From: Malacoplasma iowae
GTDB taxonomy: Bacteria; Bacillota_I; Bacilli_A; Mycoplasmatales; Mycoplasmoidaceae
Assembly (NCBI RefSeq): GCF_900660615.1
Contig: NZ_LR215023.1
Span: 62,001 to 126,000 of the forward strand
Direction of reading: 5' to 3'
DNA length: 64,000 nt
In this document: positions 9,369 to 20,439 of the stretch, piece after piece
How positions within the stretch are numbered: position 1 is the stretch's first letter
Layout of the letters: each line of letters begins with the position of its first letter
Notes under the pieces: generated by a model
Database searches by the model: none
Told to the model about the DNA's origin: nothing
The model's input: the letters and a program-made list of their open reading frames with translations, nothing else
Translations under genes and position numbers: made by a program

Positions 9369-9638
9369 ATGAATTTAGTTGCAATGATAGGTATTGTTGA
9401 AGCAATTCAAAAAGATAAAACCATTACAAATATTAAGTTAAAAGTTGAAAAACCATTCTTTGAAACAAGAGATGGATTAGATGGTTATTATGATAACTTT
9501 AATATTGAACTTAATAATTCAATTTTTAAAACTGATTTAAAATTGATTGAAAATGGAACTCTTATTGGTCTAAAAGGTAGAGTAAGAAACCAAGATGATA
9601 CCTTAAAACTAATAGCTGAAAAAATTCAAGTATTTTAG
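9369..9638 (+). CDS. Small single-stranded-DNA-binding-like OB-fold protein
   Basis: An 89-residue protein that looks like a minimal OB fold: strands MIGIVEAIQKD, ITNIKLKVEKPF, NFNIELNN, GTLIGLKGRVRNQDDTLKLIAEKIQVF. The last block (G-x-L-I-x-L-K-G-R-V ... L-x-L-I-A-E-K-I) resembles the SSB/PriB core and its partner strand. No acidic C-terminal tail is present, so it is not a typical full-length SSB. A strong AAAGGAGGT (9351-9359) precedes ATG 9369. It stands alone between IS copy 1 and the DUF31 gene. The ssDNA-binding role is inferred from the pattern only. Confidence 0.5.
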   Translation: MNLVAMIGIVEAIQKDKTITNIKLKVEKPFFETRDGLDGYYDNFNIELNNSIFKTDLKLIENGTLIGLKGRVRNQDDTLKLIAEKIQVF

Positions 9639-9709
9639 TCTAACCATTATTTTATATATTTTTTGAATTAAATTTTTTATTTTCTGATATTATTATTTAA
9701 CTTTTTTAC

Positions 9710-9742
9710 AAGCACAATCAAAAAATGGTTGTGCTTTATTTT
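9710..9742 (+). terminator. Terminator after the OB-fold gene
   Basis: AAGCACAA (9710-9717) and TTGTGCTT (9729-9736) form an 8-bp stem with an 11-nt loop, followed by TATTTTT. Confidence 0.75.
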
Positions 9743-9778
9743 TGTTTATTTTTATTTATAATCAAAAAAAAGGTGAAT

Positions 9779-11437
9779 ATGTTTAAGTTTAAAAAAGTAA
9801 CTACAATAGTTTTTGCATCCTTATTAACTGTATCATTAGCTGGAGCTGGTGGTGTTATAGGATATGTTTCTTATAGCCAAAGTCAAAAGGGTCAAAATAA
9901 TGGAAATAACACTTCTCCTCCAGGAAGTGGAAGTGGTGAAGAAAATAAACCTAACCTTCCAGAACAAGGAGAAAATGAATACAATTACGAATTATGAAAT
10001 AATAATGAAAATCGTAATAATAAGTTTTCAACTGTTAGTTCTAATGGCAAACTTGATATTGTTAAAGAAAGAGGAGCTAATGACATTTTAGATTCTGATT
10101 TCAATGATGGACGTGGCAATGCAAACCCATTGAATGGAGACATAATAAATGAACAATATAAAAGACTTGCTCAAATATCTTTTTCAGTAAATTTTGCAAT
10201 AAGCAGTGCATCTTACCTTGGAACATCTTGAATATTAGATTATGAAATACCTAATGGTGTTCAACAAAGAAGTGAGGGTAATTCTTATACAGATTCTACT
10301 TATCCAACTAAATGATATATGGCGACAAATACACATGTTATGGATGATTTAAAAACACCATATAGTATTTATAAAGAAACAAATACATCTAAAAAACCAA
10401 ATAGTTCAACAACAAATGTTTATTTGACTAAAATAAAAGACCCACAAATTGGTGATGGTGATGGATTATACAAAAAAAGTAGCTGAAGCAATCCGGCTTA
10501 CGAAACTTTTAATTTTAAAATGACAGATAAAAATGATAAATTACTAGAAGTTCAGCCCGTAAGACCTGTATTTCTTGGGTTTGATTATTTAGAATCAAAA
10601 CCATCTGATTTTATTAATAATGTTCCACAACCTACAAGCATACCAGACGATGTTGAATTTAGTCATGTGGAAGAATTAGCAGATTTTAGTGTTTTTGAAA
10701 TTGATTTTACAAAAATTTATAATAATGAATATTCAGAATATGAAACGCCTCAAAAAATGGCAAAAGCTTTTAGTTCAAATTATGCTAATTGAAAAGAATC
10801 AGATAAATTTAAACCAGCAACAAAATCTTTAATTAATGATCCAGAAAGTAGAAAAAATGATTTTTATGCTCTAGGTTTTCCTCAAGAAGTTGCTGTCAAT
10901 GGGCCAAAAGATTCTAGATATGTTGCACTATTTATTAATAGACCAAATAATTTGTCAAATGATAAAAAAAGTTCAGGTGCTAAATTAGTAAATGAAAGAC
11001 ATTATAATACATTTAAAAATGCACCAGGAATTTTTGACCTAGTTATAGGGTCAGCTGATTTTGGATATAAATCAGACCCTATATCAAATGTTGTTGCAAC
11101 AAGTGGGATAATACCACACATTTATCAAGGTTTAGCTTATACTGATCAAAATGGAGATATGTGGGCTGGTTCTTCTGGAAGTATTTTTGTAGATCAAAAC
11201 AATAATATATATGGCATTCACTTTGCAAGTGATTTTACAGCTCATGTTGGTATTAATTTTGCTTTAATGAGTGAGGGATATAACTATAATGGTCAATATG
11301 GGGTATATAATTTACAACCATATGATCTAATTAATGGTGGTTATAAAAATCAAAAACAATCTTATAAATCTCAACTTAATAAACTTTATCCAAATGGGTT
11401 AAAAACAAACATTTTTAAAAATGGAATTAAAGATTAA
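9779..11437 (+). CDS. DUF31-family putative serine protease, surface anchored (MIP-like)
   Basis: The 552-residue product starts at ATG 9779, behind AAGGTG; an upstream in-frame ATG at 9725 lies in the preceding terminator and is rejected. A basic start and one hydrophobic helix (about residues 8-30) without Cys indicate export with a membrane anchor rather than a lipoprotein. A Gly/Ser/Asn/Pro-rich linker follows. Trypsin-like motifs of the DUF31 family are present: H186 in TNTHVM, D302 in ADFSVFEIDF and S466 in GSSGSIFVDQ, then IYGIHFA. DUF31 includes MIP, the mycoplasma protease that cleaves immunoglobulin heavy chains held by MIB. No MIB-like partner is seen in this window, so the substrate is unknown. 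Confidence 0.72.
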
Positions 11438-11472
11438 TTGAATCAATATTAATTTCAAATTATAAACAATAG

Positions 11473-11556
11473 CAAACATATTTTTAATCATGTACTTTTT
11501 TAATTATTTTTGTTTATAAAAGTATAAAAAGATTAATGTTAAATATGTTTGTTTTT
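11473..11556 (+). terminator. Long imperfect hairpin after the DUF31 gene
   Basis: CAAACATATTT (11473-11483) pairs with AAATATGTTTG (11541-11551), followed by TTTTT. An inner stem TACTTTT/AAAAGTA lies within the loop. Probable terminator of the protease gene. Confidence 0.6.
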
Positions 11557-11719
11557 AATTATCAAAAAGTATTAATTACAAATCATTATTTATTTCTGTA
11601 TTTAACTAATTAAAGTTTTTATTAAATATAAGTTACTTTGGATATAATTCCATTTTTAATTGATGAATAAATTTATAAGATAACATTATCAATTAGAACA
11701 AAAGTATATAAAAAGTAGA

Positions 11720-11748
11720 TTGAATTTTTTGAAATATTATTTTATAAT
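11720..11748 (+). promoter_or_regulatory. Promoter of the orphan RNA
   Basis: TTGAAT (11720-11725), a 17-nt spacer and a perfect TATAAT (11743-11748). The predicted first base is about G11755, the start of a GGGTTA helix. No ORF begins for more than 400 nt. Confidence 0.7.
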
Positions 11749-11754
11749 ATATAA

Positions 11755-12100
11755 GGGTTATTAACTTTTAAGAACTTTGTACTCGATGACTTAGTTTCTT
11801 AAAAATTGGTAACCCACGGCCAAAGATTATAATTATAATTAGAAATAAAATTTAGTGGATCATTACCACTGAATGTTCTAGTTAGCATGCTATAAGCGCT
11901 ATAATAATATTTTTGGATTAGCTACCCAAAAATCCGCAAATTTGTAAATTTTAAAAAACACAAATTCTCAAAAAGGCATACGAGAAGTTTGAATTGATAA
12001 ATATAATTGTTAAAGTGACAACTGATCAAATGTTATGATAACTATTATGTTTGGATAAGATTACTGAAACGGAGCTTGATTAGAGAATTTGTGTTTTTTA
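11755..12100 (+). ncRNA. Candidate structured non-coding RNA of about 345 nt, family unknown
   Basis: No credible ORF exists here, yet the block has a near-consensus promoter and ordered inverted repeats. The 5' hairpin (11755-11815) joins GGGTTA to TAACCC and TTTTAAGAA (11766-11774) to TTCTTAAAA (11796-11804). Further hairpins are GTGG/CCAC near 11853-11870 and TTTTTGG/CCAAAAA near 11910-11932. The 3' domain is closed by a perfect 17-bp helix, 11953-11969 with 12083-12099, whose 3' arm ends in TTTTTT and so may also be the terminator. The region is less AT-biased in patches (CACGGCC, AAACGGAGC) than the spacers around it. Diagnostic motifs of RNase P RNA, tmRNA and SRP RNA are absent. A cis-acting leader of the next gene is an alternative. 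Confidence 0.55.
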
Positions 12101-12155
12101 CAGTATATAAGTTTTTTTATTTTAAAATCTATATTAGTACATTAGGAGAACAACA

Positions 12156-12617
12156 ATGAGAGACTATGTAGCTATGTTCATTTTAAAAACTATTTTAAGA
12201 AATAAAGTTGAGATACAACAGGTATCTATTGTTTTCATTCATAATGGTTCTTTTAAATACATGACGAGATTCATAAAGAATGGAGTTAAACAATCTTGGG
12301 ATGCTATTGATGTAGCTGATGCTTTTAATGATTTAAAAAAAGTTTTTAAAGATAAAATTATAATTTTAAAAAATGATGACAATGTGGATTTGCAAATTTT
12401 ACAACATATTTTTGAAAAAAAGATGAATGAAAAATTTGATAATAAAATAATTGATATATCCAAAGAAGCAAAACTAAAAGGACATAAATCTACAAAACTT
12501 TCCTCGCTTTTAAAAGAATATGATATCAATATAAAAAATAATCGTGGTTTACCTGTGTCTGTTTATAAATCACAACTTTTATTTCTTTTAGCTTCTAAAA
12601 TGTTAGGTATTAGATAA
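12156..12617 (+). CDS. Degenerate DEDDh exonuclease-like protein, function unknown
   Basis: The 153-residue product follows AGGAGAA. Its overall pattern resembles a DnaQ-type exonuclease: IQQVSIVFIHNGSFKYMTRFIK matches the strand order after motif I, KNDDNVDLQIL sits where motif II (AHNxxFD) would be, and DISKEAKLKGHKSTKLSSLLKEYDI resembles the segment before motif III. However, the motif I Asp-Glu pair is replaced by FILKT, and the terminal His/Asp of motif III is not evident. If homologous, it has lost catalysis. It overlaps pth by one base (TAATG), so it is translated together with it. The family assignment is tentative. Confidence 0.45.
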   Translation: MRDYVAMFILKTILRNKVEIQQVSIVFIHNGSFKYMTRFIKNGVKQSWDAIDVADAFNDLKKVFKDKIIILKNDDNVDLQILQHIFEKKMNEKFDNKIIDISKEAKLKGHKSTKLSSLLKEYDINIKNNRGLPVSVYKSQLLFLLASKMLGIR

Positions 12618-13186
12618 TGGATAAATATTTAGTTGTTGGTCTTGGTAATCCAGGTTTTCAATATGAAAATACAAAACATAATGTTGGTTTTAATGTCATT
12701 GATTCTTTGTGCAAAAAAATAAATATATCATTATTAACTAGTAAGTTTAATGGTGTTTTTTCAAAAGCAAATTTATATAATAAAGAGGTTTATATTTGTA
12801 AACCACAAACATACATGAATCTTTCTGGAGAATTTGTTAGCAAGTTTGTTAATTTTTATAAAATACCAATAGAAAATGTATTGGTTATATACGATGATCT
12901 AGATAGTGAAATTGGAAAAATAAAATTAAAAACAAAAGGTAGCTCAGGTGGGCAAAACGGAATTAAAAACATTATCAATTTACTTGGTACTGAATCAATA
13001 AAAAGAATAAAAATTGGTATTTCAAGACCAGAAAGAAATATATCTATTAGTGGATATGTATTATCTAAATTTAATAATGAAGATAAAACAAAAGTTGAAA
13101 AATCTATTGATAAAGCTTCTGATGCAATTTTGTTTTATTTAGAAAATGATTTTACACAAGCTATGAATAAATTTAATGGTGGCTAA
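12617..13186 (+). CDS. pth: Peptidyl-tRNA hydrolase
   Basis: Releases tRNA from peptidyl-tRNAs that drop off the ribosome. The 189-residue product begins MDKYLVVGLGNPGFQYENTK, with N11 and the catalytic H21 in KHNVGF. KPQTYMNLSG, IYDDLD and KGSSGGQNGIKNI are the family's other conserved blocks. Length is standard. Its start overlaps the preceding stop codon, and tilS starts 2 nt after its end, forming a tight pth-tilS pair as in many Firmicutes. Confidence 0.96.
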   Translation: MDKYLVVGLGNPGFQYENTKHNVGFNVIDSLCKKINISLLTSKFNGVFSKANLYNKEVYICKPQTYMNLSGEFVSKFVNFYKIPIENVLVIYDDLDSEIGKIKLKTKGSSGGQNGIKNIINLLGTESIKRIKIGISRPERNISISGYVLSKFNNEDKTKVEKSIDKASDAILFYLENDFTQAMNKFNGG

Positions 13187-13188
13187 TT

Positions 13189-14094
13189 ATGGAAGTAAAC
13201 AAAACAAAAAAATATTTGGCAGCAGTTTCTGGTGGACCAGATTCTATGGCAATGCTTGATATATATAAAAATGAAATATATGCTGTGTGTCATGTAAATT
13301 ATCATGACCGTAATGATACTCATATCGATGAAGAAATTGTAAGAAAATATTGTAAAGATAACAATATTCTTTTGTATGTTTTGGATGTTAAGCAAGACAT
13401 GTACAAGGATATTAAAGTTAAAAATCCACAAGCAAAATACAGAATTTTAAGATATGAATTTTTTTGTGATGTAGCAAACAAAACAAATATTAAAACAATT
13501 ATGGTTGGTCACAACTTTAATGATTTTTTAGAAACAGCATATATGCAAAAGCAAAAAAACTCAACTTCATTATTTTATGGAATTAAAGAACATGGAAAAT
13601 ACAATGATTTAAGAATTTGAAGACCTTTATTGTATTATAGTAAATCAACACTTAAAAACTATTGTGAAAAACACTTTATAGATTATGCTGATGATTGAAC
13701 TAATAATAGTGATATGTACCAAAGAAACATTGTTAGAAAAGTTATTAACAATATGGATAAATATGAGTTAAATAAATTTGCTAATTGAGTTTCTCATTAT
13801 AATAATTCTAATAAAGAAAAATATCTTGAAATAGAAACACTTTTTGAAAATTGAAAAAACTCTAAATTTGATGCTAAGTTTTTTACAACTTTAAATAATG
13901 ATTATCAATATCATTTGGTATATAGTTTTTTAAGTTTTTATAACTTTAAAAATATTAGTGCTAATAAAATACATTCAATCATTCAATATATTAACAAAAA
14001 TAAAATTGATGATAAGCACTTTAGATTAGAAGATAATATTTATTTAGGTATAAGCAAAGACAACAAAGTTGTTATTATTCAAAAGGCTATCTAA
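13189..14094 (+). CDS. tilS: tRNA(Ile)-lysidine synthetase
   Basis: Modifies C34 of tRNA-Ile(CAU) to lysidine so that it reads AUA. The N-type ATP pyrophosphatase loop SGGPDS is at residues 14-19. HVNYHDRNDTHIDEE and GHNFNDFLETAYMQ are the following conserved blocks (an RxxS/HxxDDQ-like region). The 301-residue length indicates the short mollicute form without full C-terminal tRNA-binding domains. Several UGA codons are Trp. Its TAA overlaps the ATG of dxr. Confidence 0.9.
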
Positions 14095-15203
14095 TGAAAA
14101 TTTTATTATGTGGCGCAACAGGCTCAGTTGGATTGCAAACAATTGATGTAATAAGTAAAACAGATCATCAAATAGTTGGAGTTGTTTACAACAAAAATAT
14201 TGAAAAAATGGAAAATTTATTAGCTAATGAACTAAAGTTATATGAAAATATATTAGTTTATTCACCTAATAGCAATGTGTTAAATAATTGTGATTCTATT
14301 CAAGAAATGATTATGAAAACAAAACCTGATTTAATAGTTAATGCAGTTACAGGTTTTTGTGGTCTATCAATAACTTTGTTAGCTTTAAAAAATAAAATTG
14401 ATTTAGCTAATGCTAACAAAGAATCTTTTGTAGCAGCTGGTTGATTAATTAATAAACTAGTTAAAGAATACAAGATAAATGTTTATCCAATAGATTCAGA
14501 ACATTCAGCAATTTTTGATATTCTAAAAAATAATAATAAACAAATTAATAAGTTACTAATAACAGCTTCTGGTGGACCTTTTTATAATGTTGATAGTTTT
14601 GATCAACTTGTTAATGTTTCATTTGAAAATGCAACAAAGCACCCTAAGTGAAATATGGGATATAAAATATCAATTGACTCATCAACTCTTATGAATAAAT
14701 GTTTTGAAATTATTGAAGCCAAATACCTTTTTAATATTTCAAACATTGAAGCTATATATCACCCACAAGCAATAGTTCACTCTATGGTTGAATTTAATGA
14801 TAATAGTGTTTTTGCACATTTATCAGATCCTGATATGAAACTTGCAATATCATTAGCAATCAATGGTTTTAAAAACAATAACAAAAAAATAATTAAACCC
14901 ATTAACTTTTCAAAATTAATATTAGATTTTGATACAATTAATGTTGAAAAATGAAAACCAATTAAGTGAGCTTATGATTGCTTGAATTCAGACTCAAGAA
15001 CCTTACCACTTATTTTGATAAGCGCCAATGATGTTTGTGTTGAATTATTTAAGAATAATAAAATTAAATACACACAAATAATTGAAATCATTGAAGAATG
15101 TATACCAATGTTTTTGAATGAAAAAATTATTGGTATATCAGACATATATAGATTACATAGTTTAATTTCAAGATATGTATATAATAAATATAATAGGGGG
15201 TAA
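14094..15203 (+). CDS. dxr: 1-deoxy-D-xylulose 5-phosphate reductoisomerase
   Basis: Converts DXP to MEP with NADPH, the first committed step of the non-mevalonate isoprenoid pathway. The N-terminal Rossmann motif CGATGSVGLQTIDVI is visible; NKESFVAAG and PIDSEHSAIF contain the metal/substrate residues; SSTLMNKCFEIIEAKYLF and HPQAIVHSMVEF are strongly diagnostic. The 369-residue length is normal. Most mollicutes lack this pathway, while a few (such as the penetrans group) keep it; ispD is also in this window. It lies in the dxr-rseP-polC order familiar from Firmicutes. Confidence 0.93.
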
Positions 15204-15205
15204 GC

Positions 15206-16093
15206 ATGAGTGCTGTATGAGAGAAAATTGTCTTAATACTTTTAGTGCTTGTTTCCATTCTTGTCGGTATGACATTACACGAACTTGGTCACTTTTTATT
15301 TGCTAAGTTGTTTAAAGTTAATGTTAAAGAATTTTCTATTGGTATTGGACCAAAGATTTTTTCTTTTAGGACAAAGAGCGGAATGCTTGTTAGTGTTAAA
15401 CCATTTTTATTAATGGCATATGTTTTAATAGACAGTAATAAACTCATAAATGTTTATACTGAAATTTTTAATGAGAGTTTAGAGACGGGTTATCGTTATA
15501 AATATTTTGAAGGTTATGAAGTTGAAAACAATTCATTTAAATATAGAGTTAAAAGATTTTTCTTTTTAAAATCTCATGATAAATATGAGAGATTGTCTAA
15601 AAGAGATGAATCTAAACTTTTAATTGATGATTGTAAATTATGACAAAAAAACATCATTTATTTTGGTGGTGTTTTTGTTAATATTCTTTTAGCTGTATTT
15701 TTCTGATTGATAGCATATTTTGCACTTCAAGTTCAAACAAACCCATTTGTTCAAATAGGACAATCTTTTGAAATTATTTTTAAAAACATGTTTTTTATAA
15801 ATAGCGGTGCTGGTACATCATTTGGAGACATTATTCAAACACCATCTGATGTTGTAAAAAATGTTGATTTCACTAAAACGTTTTTTGCTTACATGTATAT
15901 ATTTAATTTCATGTTGTTCTTTTTTAACTTGATACCTATTCCTCCATTAGATGGATACAAAATAGTAATTGAAACTTTGCAAAAATGATTCAATTTTAAA
16001 ATAAATAGTAAAGTGGAAAATGTAATCACTATCATTGGTGTTGTTATTATGTTTTGAATTTTTATAAGTAGTATTATTAATGATTTTATTTAG
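15206..16093 (+). CDS. rseP: Site-2-type intramembrane zinc metalloprotease (RseP/RasP family)
   Basis: Membrane-embedded M50 protease that cuts within membrane segments of its substrates. HELGH at residues 25-29 lies in the first hydrophobic helix, and [12 protein letters not shown] near the C-terminus supplies the third zinc ligand. The 295-residue product has about four membrane segments. The central part is charged, and I do not recognise a PDZ domain, so substrate gating may differ from RseP of Gram-negatives. Start ATG 15206 with GGGGG upstream, 2 nt after dxr; polC follows 17 nt later. Confidence 0.88.
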
Positions 16094-16110
16094 AAAGGTA
16101 AACCATTAAA

Positions 16111-19100
16111 ATGAAAAAATTTCTTGATTTTTTTTATAACATTAATTTAATTAAAAAAGAAGATATAAGTTATTTATCTGACAAGATAAAATGTACAGCA
16201 AAAAATAAAGATAATGTAGTATCAATTAACATTGAATTAATACAACCAATTGAACCACAAAAATATTTTCACATACTAAATAAAATCAAGAACATTGACA
16301 AAACAATTGATATAAATTTTACAGCTAACTACTCTGAATTTAATGTAAATAATCTTATTGATTATTTACTTTATTTTATTGATAAGAACAATTTAAACAA
16401 TAAAGATATTTTATTAAACATCCTTAATAGAAGAACAGCAACTTTTGAAAACCACGTTTTTAATTTATATTACTTAAATCAAAATGAAGAATATGTTTTA
16501 AATCAAAATAAAAATGCATTTAAAAAGTTCTTGGAAAGATGTGACTTTATATTTGATGACATTGAATTGTCTATCGATAAAATAACTACAGAAGTTTACA
16601 ATCATAGAAAAGCAAAAAAAGAAATTGTAGACTCTCAAGTAAAAAGATTAATTGAAACAAGTAAAAACATTAATTTCCAAAGTAAAGAAGTTAAACAATT
16701 TAATAAAGTTAAAAAAGGTGATATTACTCCATTAGCAAATATTTTCCATGAAATGCTATATGCTTATGTTAAAGGGGAAATATTTAAAATTGATGGAGTT
16801 AAAACTAAGACTGGTCATGATATTGTTAAACTTTATATAACAGATCATACAGATTCTATTGTATTAAAAATTTTCCCTAAAGAAAAAGGGATAACAAAAG
16901 AATATATTGAAAGTTTTAAAATAGGAGATTGAATTGAAGCTAACATTAAAATTCAATTAGACCCTTTTGAAAACAATGACATTTCAGGTACTATCACAGC
17001 CATGAAAGCAATCCCAACACCATCTGATTTTATAAGAATAGATGATGAACCAACAAAAAGAGTTGAGCTTGTAGTTCATACTAATATGACAGCTTCAGAA
17101 GGTTTAGTGAAACCAAAAGAGTTATTTAAAACACTTAAAAATCTTGGTCATAAAAAGGTGGCAATAACTGATAAATCAGATTGCCAATCTTTTCCTGTCG
17201 CTGCAAAATTAGCAAAAGAAAATGATATCGATGTTATTTATGGTGCTCAATTTGAAATGGTTAAAAAAAATATAGAATTAGTAACTAATCCAATTGATAA
17301 AAAACCATATGATTGTGAAATTGTTTTCTTTGACTTAGAAACTACAGGACTTTCAGGATATTATGACAAGATAATCGAATTTGGTGCTATTAAATACTTT
17401 AAGGGTAAAGTTGTAGATAAATTAGAATTTTTTGTTAATCCAGGAATTGAAATTCCAGAACACATTACTAAAATTACGCAAATAACTAACGAAGATGTAA
17501 AAAATGGTATTTCAATAAAAGAAGCACTTGAGAAGATAAAAGAATTTTTTGGTGATGCTGTTATAGTTGCTCATAATGGATTTAAATTTGATATTCCTTT
17601 TTTAAATTGTAAATTAGCAGAACACAACATGCCATTAATTAACAACACCTCAATTGATACTTTATATTTATCTAGAGCTTTAAATGAACAAATTTCTGGT
17701 CATACATTAGGTGCAATATGTAGAAAATTTAAAATTAATTATGATGAAAGCATCGCCCATAGATCATTAGCTGACTGTGAATATTTATTATCTGTATGAA
17801 AAAGATTTGTTGAAATAATGGAAAAAATTCAAATTACAACATTAAAAGAAATTAATGAAAAATTAGAAAATAATGAATATTTAAAATCAAGAACTAAAGG
17901 TAATTGGGTTACAGTATATTGTTTAAAAAAAGAATACATGAGAGACTTTTATAAATTAGTGTCAGTTTCACTAACTGATAACTATTATGAAGGAGCAAAA
18001 ATATATAAAGAAAATATTGAAGAAAACAAGAAATGTTTTCTTGTTTCAAATTCACCAACAGAAGGTGAACTTATTGGTAAAGCTTTGTCAGACACTGATA
18101 TTGAACTTAAAAAAGCTATATCATATTATGACTTTATAACAATTTCACCATTATCTTGTTTCGCTCACGAAATAAGTAGAAAAGTATATTCTCAAGAAGC
18201 TTATATTGATGCAACAAAAAGAATCATTAAATATGCAAAAGAAATGAATAAATTAATAGTGGCATCATCTGATACATATTATATAAATAAATCTGATAAA
18301 CAATTTTTTGATGTTTATGTTCACTCTAAATCTATTGGTGGTAAAAGACATAGATTTTATAGATACGATGGCCAAAACGAAGTAATGCCAGATTTATTTT
18401 ATAGAACAACGCAAGAAATGAAATCTGAATTTAATTTTTTAAAAGATAAAGATTTAGTTGATGAAATAGTAGTTAAAAATACAAACATAATAGCTGATAT
18501 GTTTGAATCAAAAATTAAACCAGTTAAAGATGAGTTACACTCACCATCAATTAGTGGTGCAGAAGAAAAACTAAAAGAACTTATTCATGAGAATGCTAGA
18601 AAAATTTATGGTGAAAAAATTGATCAATTAATACTTGATAGAATCAATAGAGAAATTGAATCAGTTATAAGTAATGGTTATGCTATGATTTATTGATTTT
18701 CACACTTACTTGTAAAACAATCTATAAATGATGGATATGTAGTTGGTTCAAGGGGTTCTGTTGGTTCTTCTCTTGCTGCATGACTTGTTAATATTACAGA
18801 GGTAAATCCTTTACCACCACATTATTTATGTCCAAACTGTAAATATATAAAATTTATGAATGAATACCAAAGTGGTTTTGATTTGCCAAATCAGAATTGC
18901 CCTTATTGCAATAGTAAATTAATTAGTGATGGACATAATGTCCCATTTGAAACATTTATGGGATTTGATGGTGATAAGATTCCAGATATTGATTTAAACT
19001 TTTCAGCTGTTTATCAAAGTAGGGCACACGAATTTATTAGAGAAATGTTTGGTAAAAGTAAAGTTTTACGTGCTGGAACTATTGGTACAGTAGCTGAAAA

Positions 19101-20430
19101 AACAGCATATGGTCTTGTGAAAGGTTATTTCGAATCGATTGGCAAGGACAAAGTTAGAGGTGCAGAAATTACAAGAATGGCTACAAAGTGTGAAGATGTT
19201 AAAAGAACAACTGGTCAACACCCTGGTGGTATTATAGTTATTCCAAGTGAATTTGATGTATATGATTTTACTCCAGTAAATTATCCAGCTGATGATAAAT
19301 CACAAGGTTGATTAACTACACACTTTGCTTTTGAATATTTACATGACACTTTACTTAAATTTGATATACTTGGACACGATAATCCAACTGTTTTAAAAAT
19401 GCTTACTGAAAAAACTAATGTAGATCCAGATACAATTCCAATGCATGATGATAAAGTTATGGAATTATTTAGTTCAACAGAATCTTTAGATTTAAAGTTT
19501 GGTGATGTAAATGAAATTCTTAAGGTTGGAACTAATGGTGTTCCAGAATTTGGGACAAACTTTGTTAAAGAAATGTTACTTGTAATTAGACCAAAAAAAT
19601 TCTCTGACTTAATTAGAATTTCTGGATTGTCACATGGTACTTCAGTTTGAGCTAATAATGCAAAAGATTTAATTGAAACTGGTGGAATAAAAATTTCTGA
19701 AGTAATTTCATGTAGAGATGACATTATGGTTTATTTAATTCAAAAAGGAATTGATGCTTTAAAGTCTTTTAAAATTATGGAAGACATTAGAAAAGGAAAA
19801 CAACTAACACCAGAATATGAGAAATTACTAAAAGACAAAAATATTCCTGAATGATACATAAATTCATGTAATAAAATTCAATATCTTTTCCCTAAAGCAC
19901 ATGCTACTGCATATGTTATTATGGCTTGAAAAATAGCTTGATTTAAAATTTATTATCCTTTATATTTCTATTCATCATTTTTATCAATTAGAACTCAATC
20001 ATTTGATTTACGTTCTATAATAGCTGGAAAACATGTAATTGAAGATAAGATAAATGATATTAGAAAAAGATATTTCAATAATAAAACTAAATCTACTGTT
20101 ACAAATAAAGAGTGAGATTTATTACCGATTTATGAAATATGTTTAGAAATGGTTGCTAGAGGTTTTTCAATTAAAAATATTGATTTAAATAAATCATTAG
20201 CAACTGAATTTGTTGTTGAGGATTCATATTTAATTGCACCATTTAGTGCTATTGATGGTTTGGGGGAAGCTGTTGCTAATTCTATAGTAGAAGCAAGAAA
20301 TGAACGTCCTTTCACTTCTAAAGAAGATTTAATGGAAAGAACTAAGTTAACTAAGACTCACCTTAGCATATTAAATGAACTTGGGGTATTAAAGCATTTG
20401 GAAGATGATAATCAGATATCATTTTTTTAG
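16111..20430 (+). CDS. polC: DNA polymerase III alpha subunit, PolC type
   Basis: Main replicative polymerase with its own proofreading exonuclease. The 1439-residue frame passes through many UGA-Trp codons. Domain order: N-terminal domain; OB fold (about 215-310); PHP domain with ELVVHTNMT around H323; DEDDh exonuclease (D408 and E410 in FDLETTG, D in [10 protein letters not shown] and D in HRSLADCEY); second PHP part; zinc finger C907/C910/C930/C933; palm IPDIDLNFS with D959 and D961; then helix-hairpin-helix near the C-terminus. The PHP metal site is degenerate: the usual HLHT is VVHT and TDH is TDK. Length and domain order match Firmicutes PolC. It follows rseP by 17 nt. Confidence 0.97.
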
Positions 20431-20439
20431 GAGTAAACA

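Noticed and set aside
11755-12100. RNase P RNA, tmRNA or SRP RNA in the gene-free block
   Set aside because: Size fits the first two, but GAGGAAAGUCC and ACAGAA-type RNase P motifs, the tmRNA T-loop with CCA end and tag reading frame, and the SRP GGAAGCAGC-like loop are all absent. Left as unassigned.
19281-19724. Antisense ORF within polC
   Set aside because: Lies entirely under the conserved polymerase domain; no start signal or recognisable motif.
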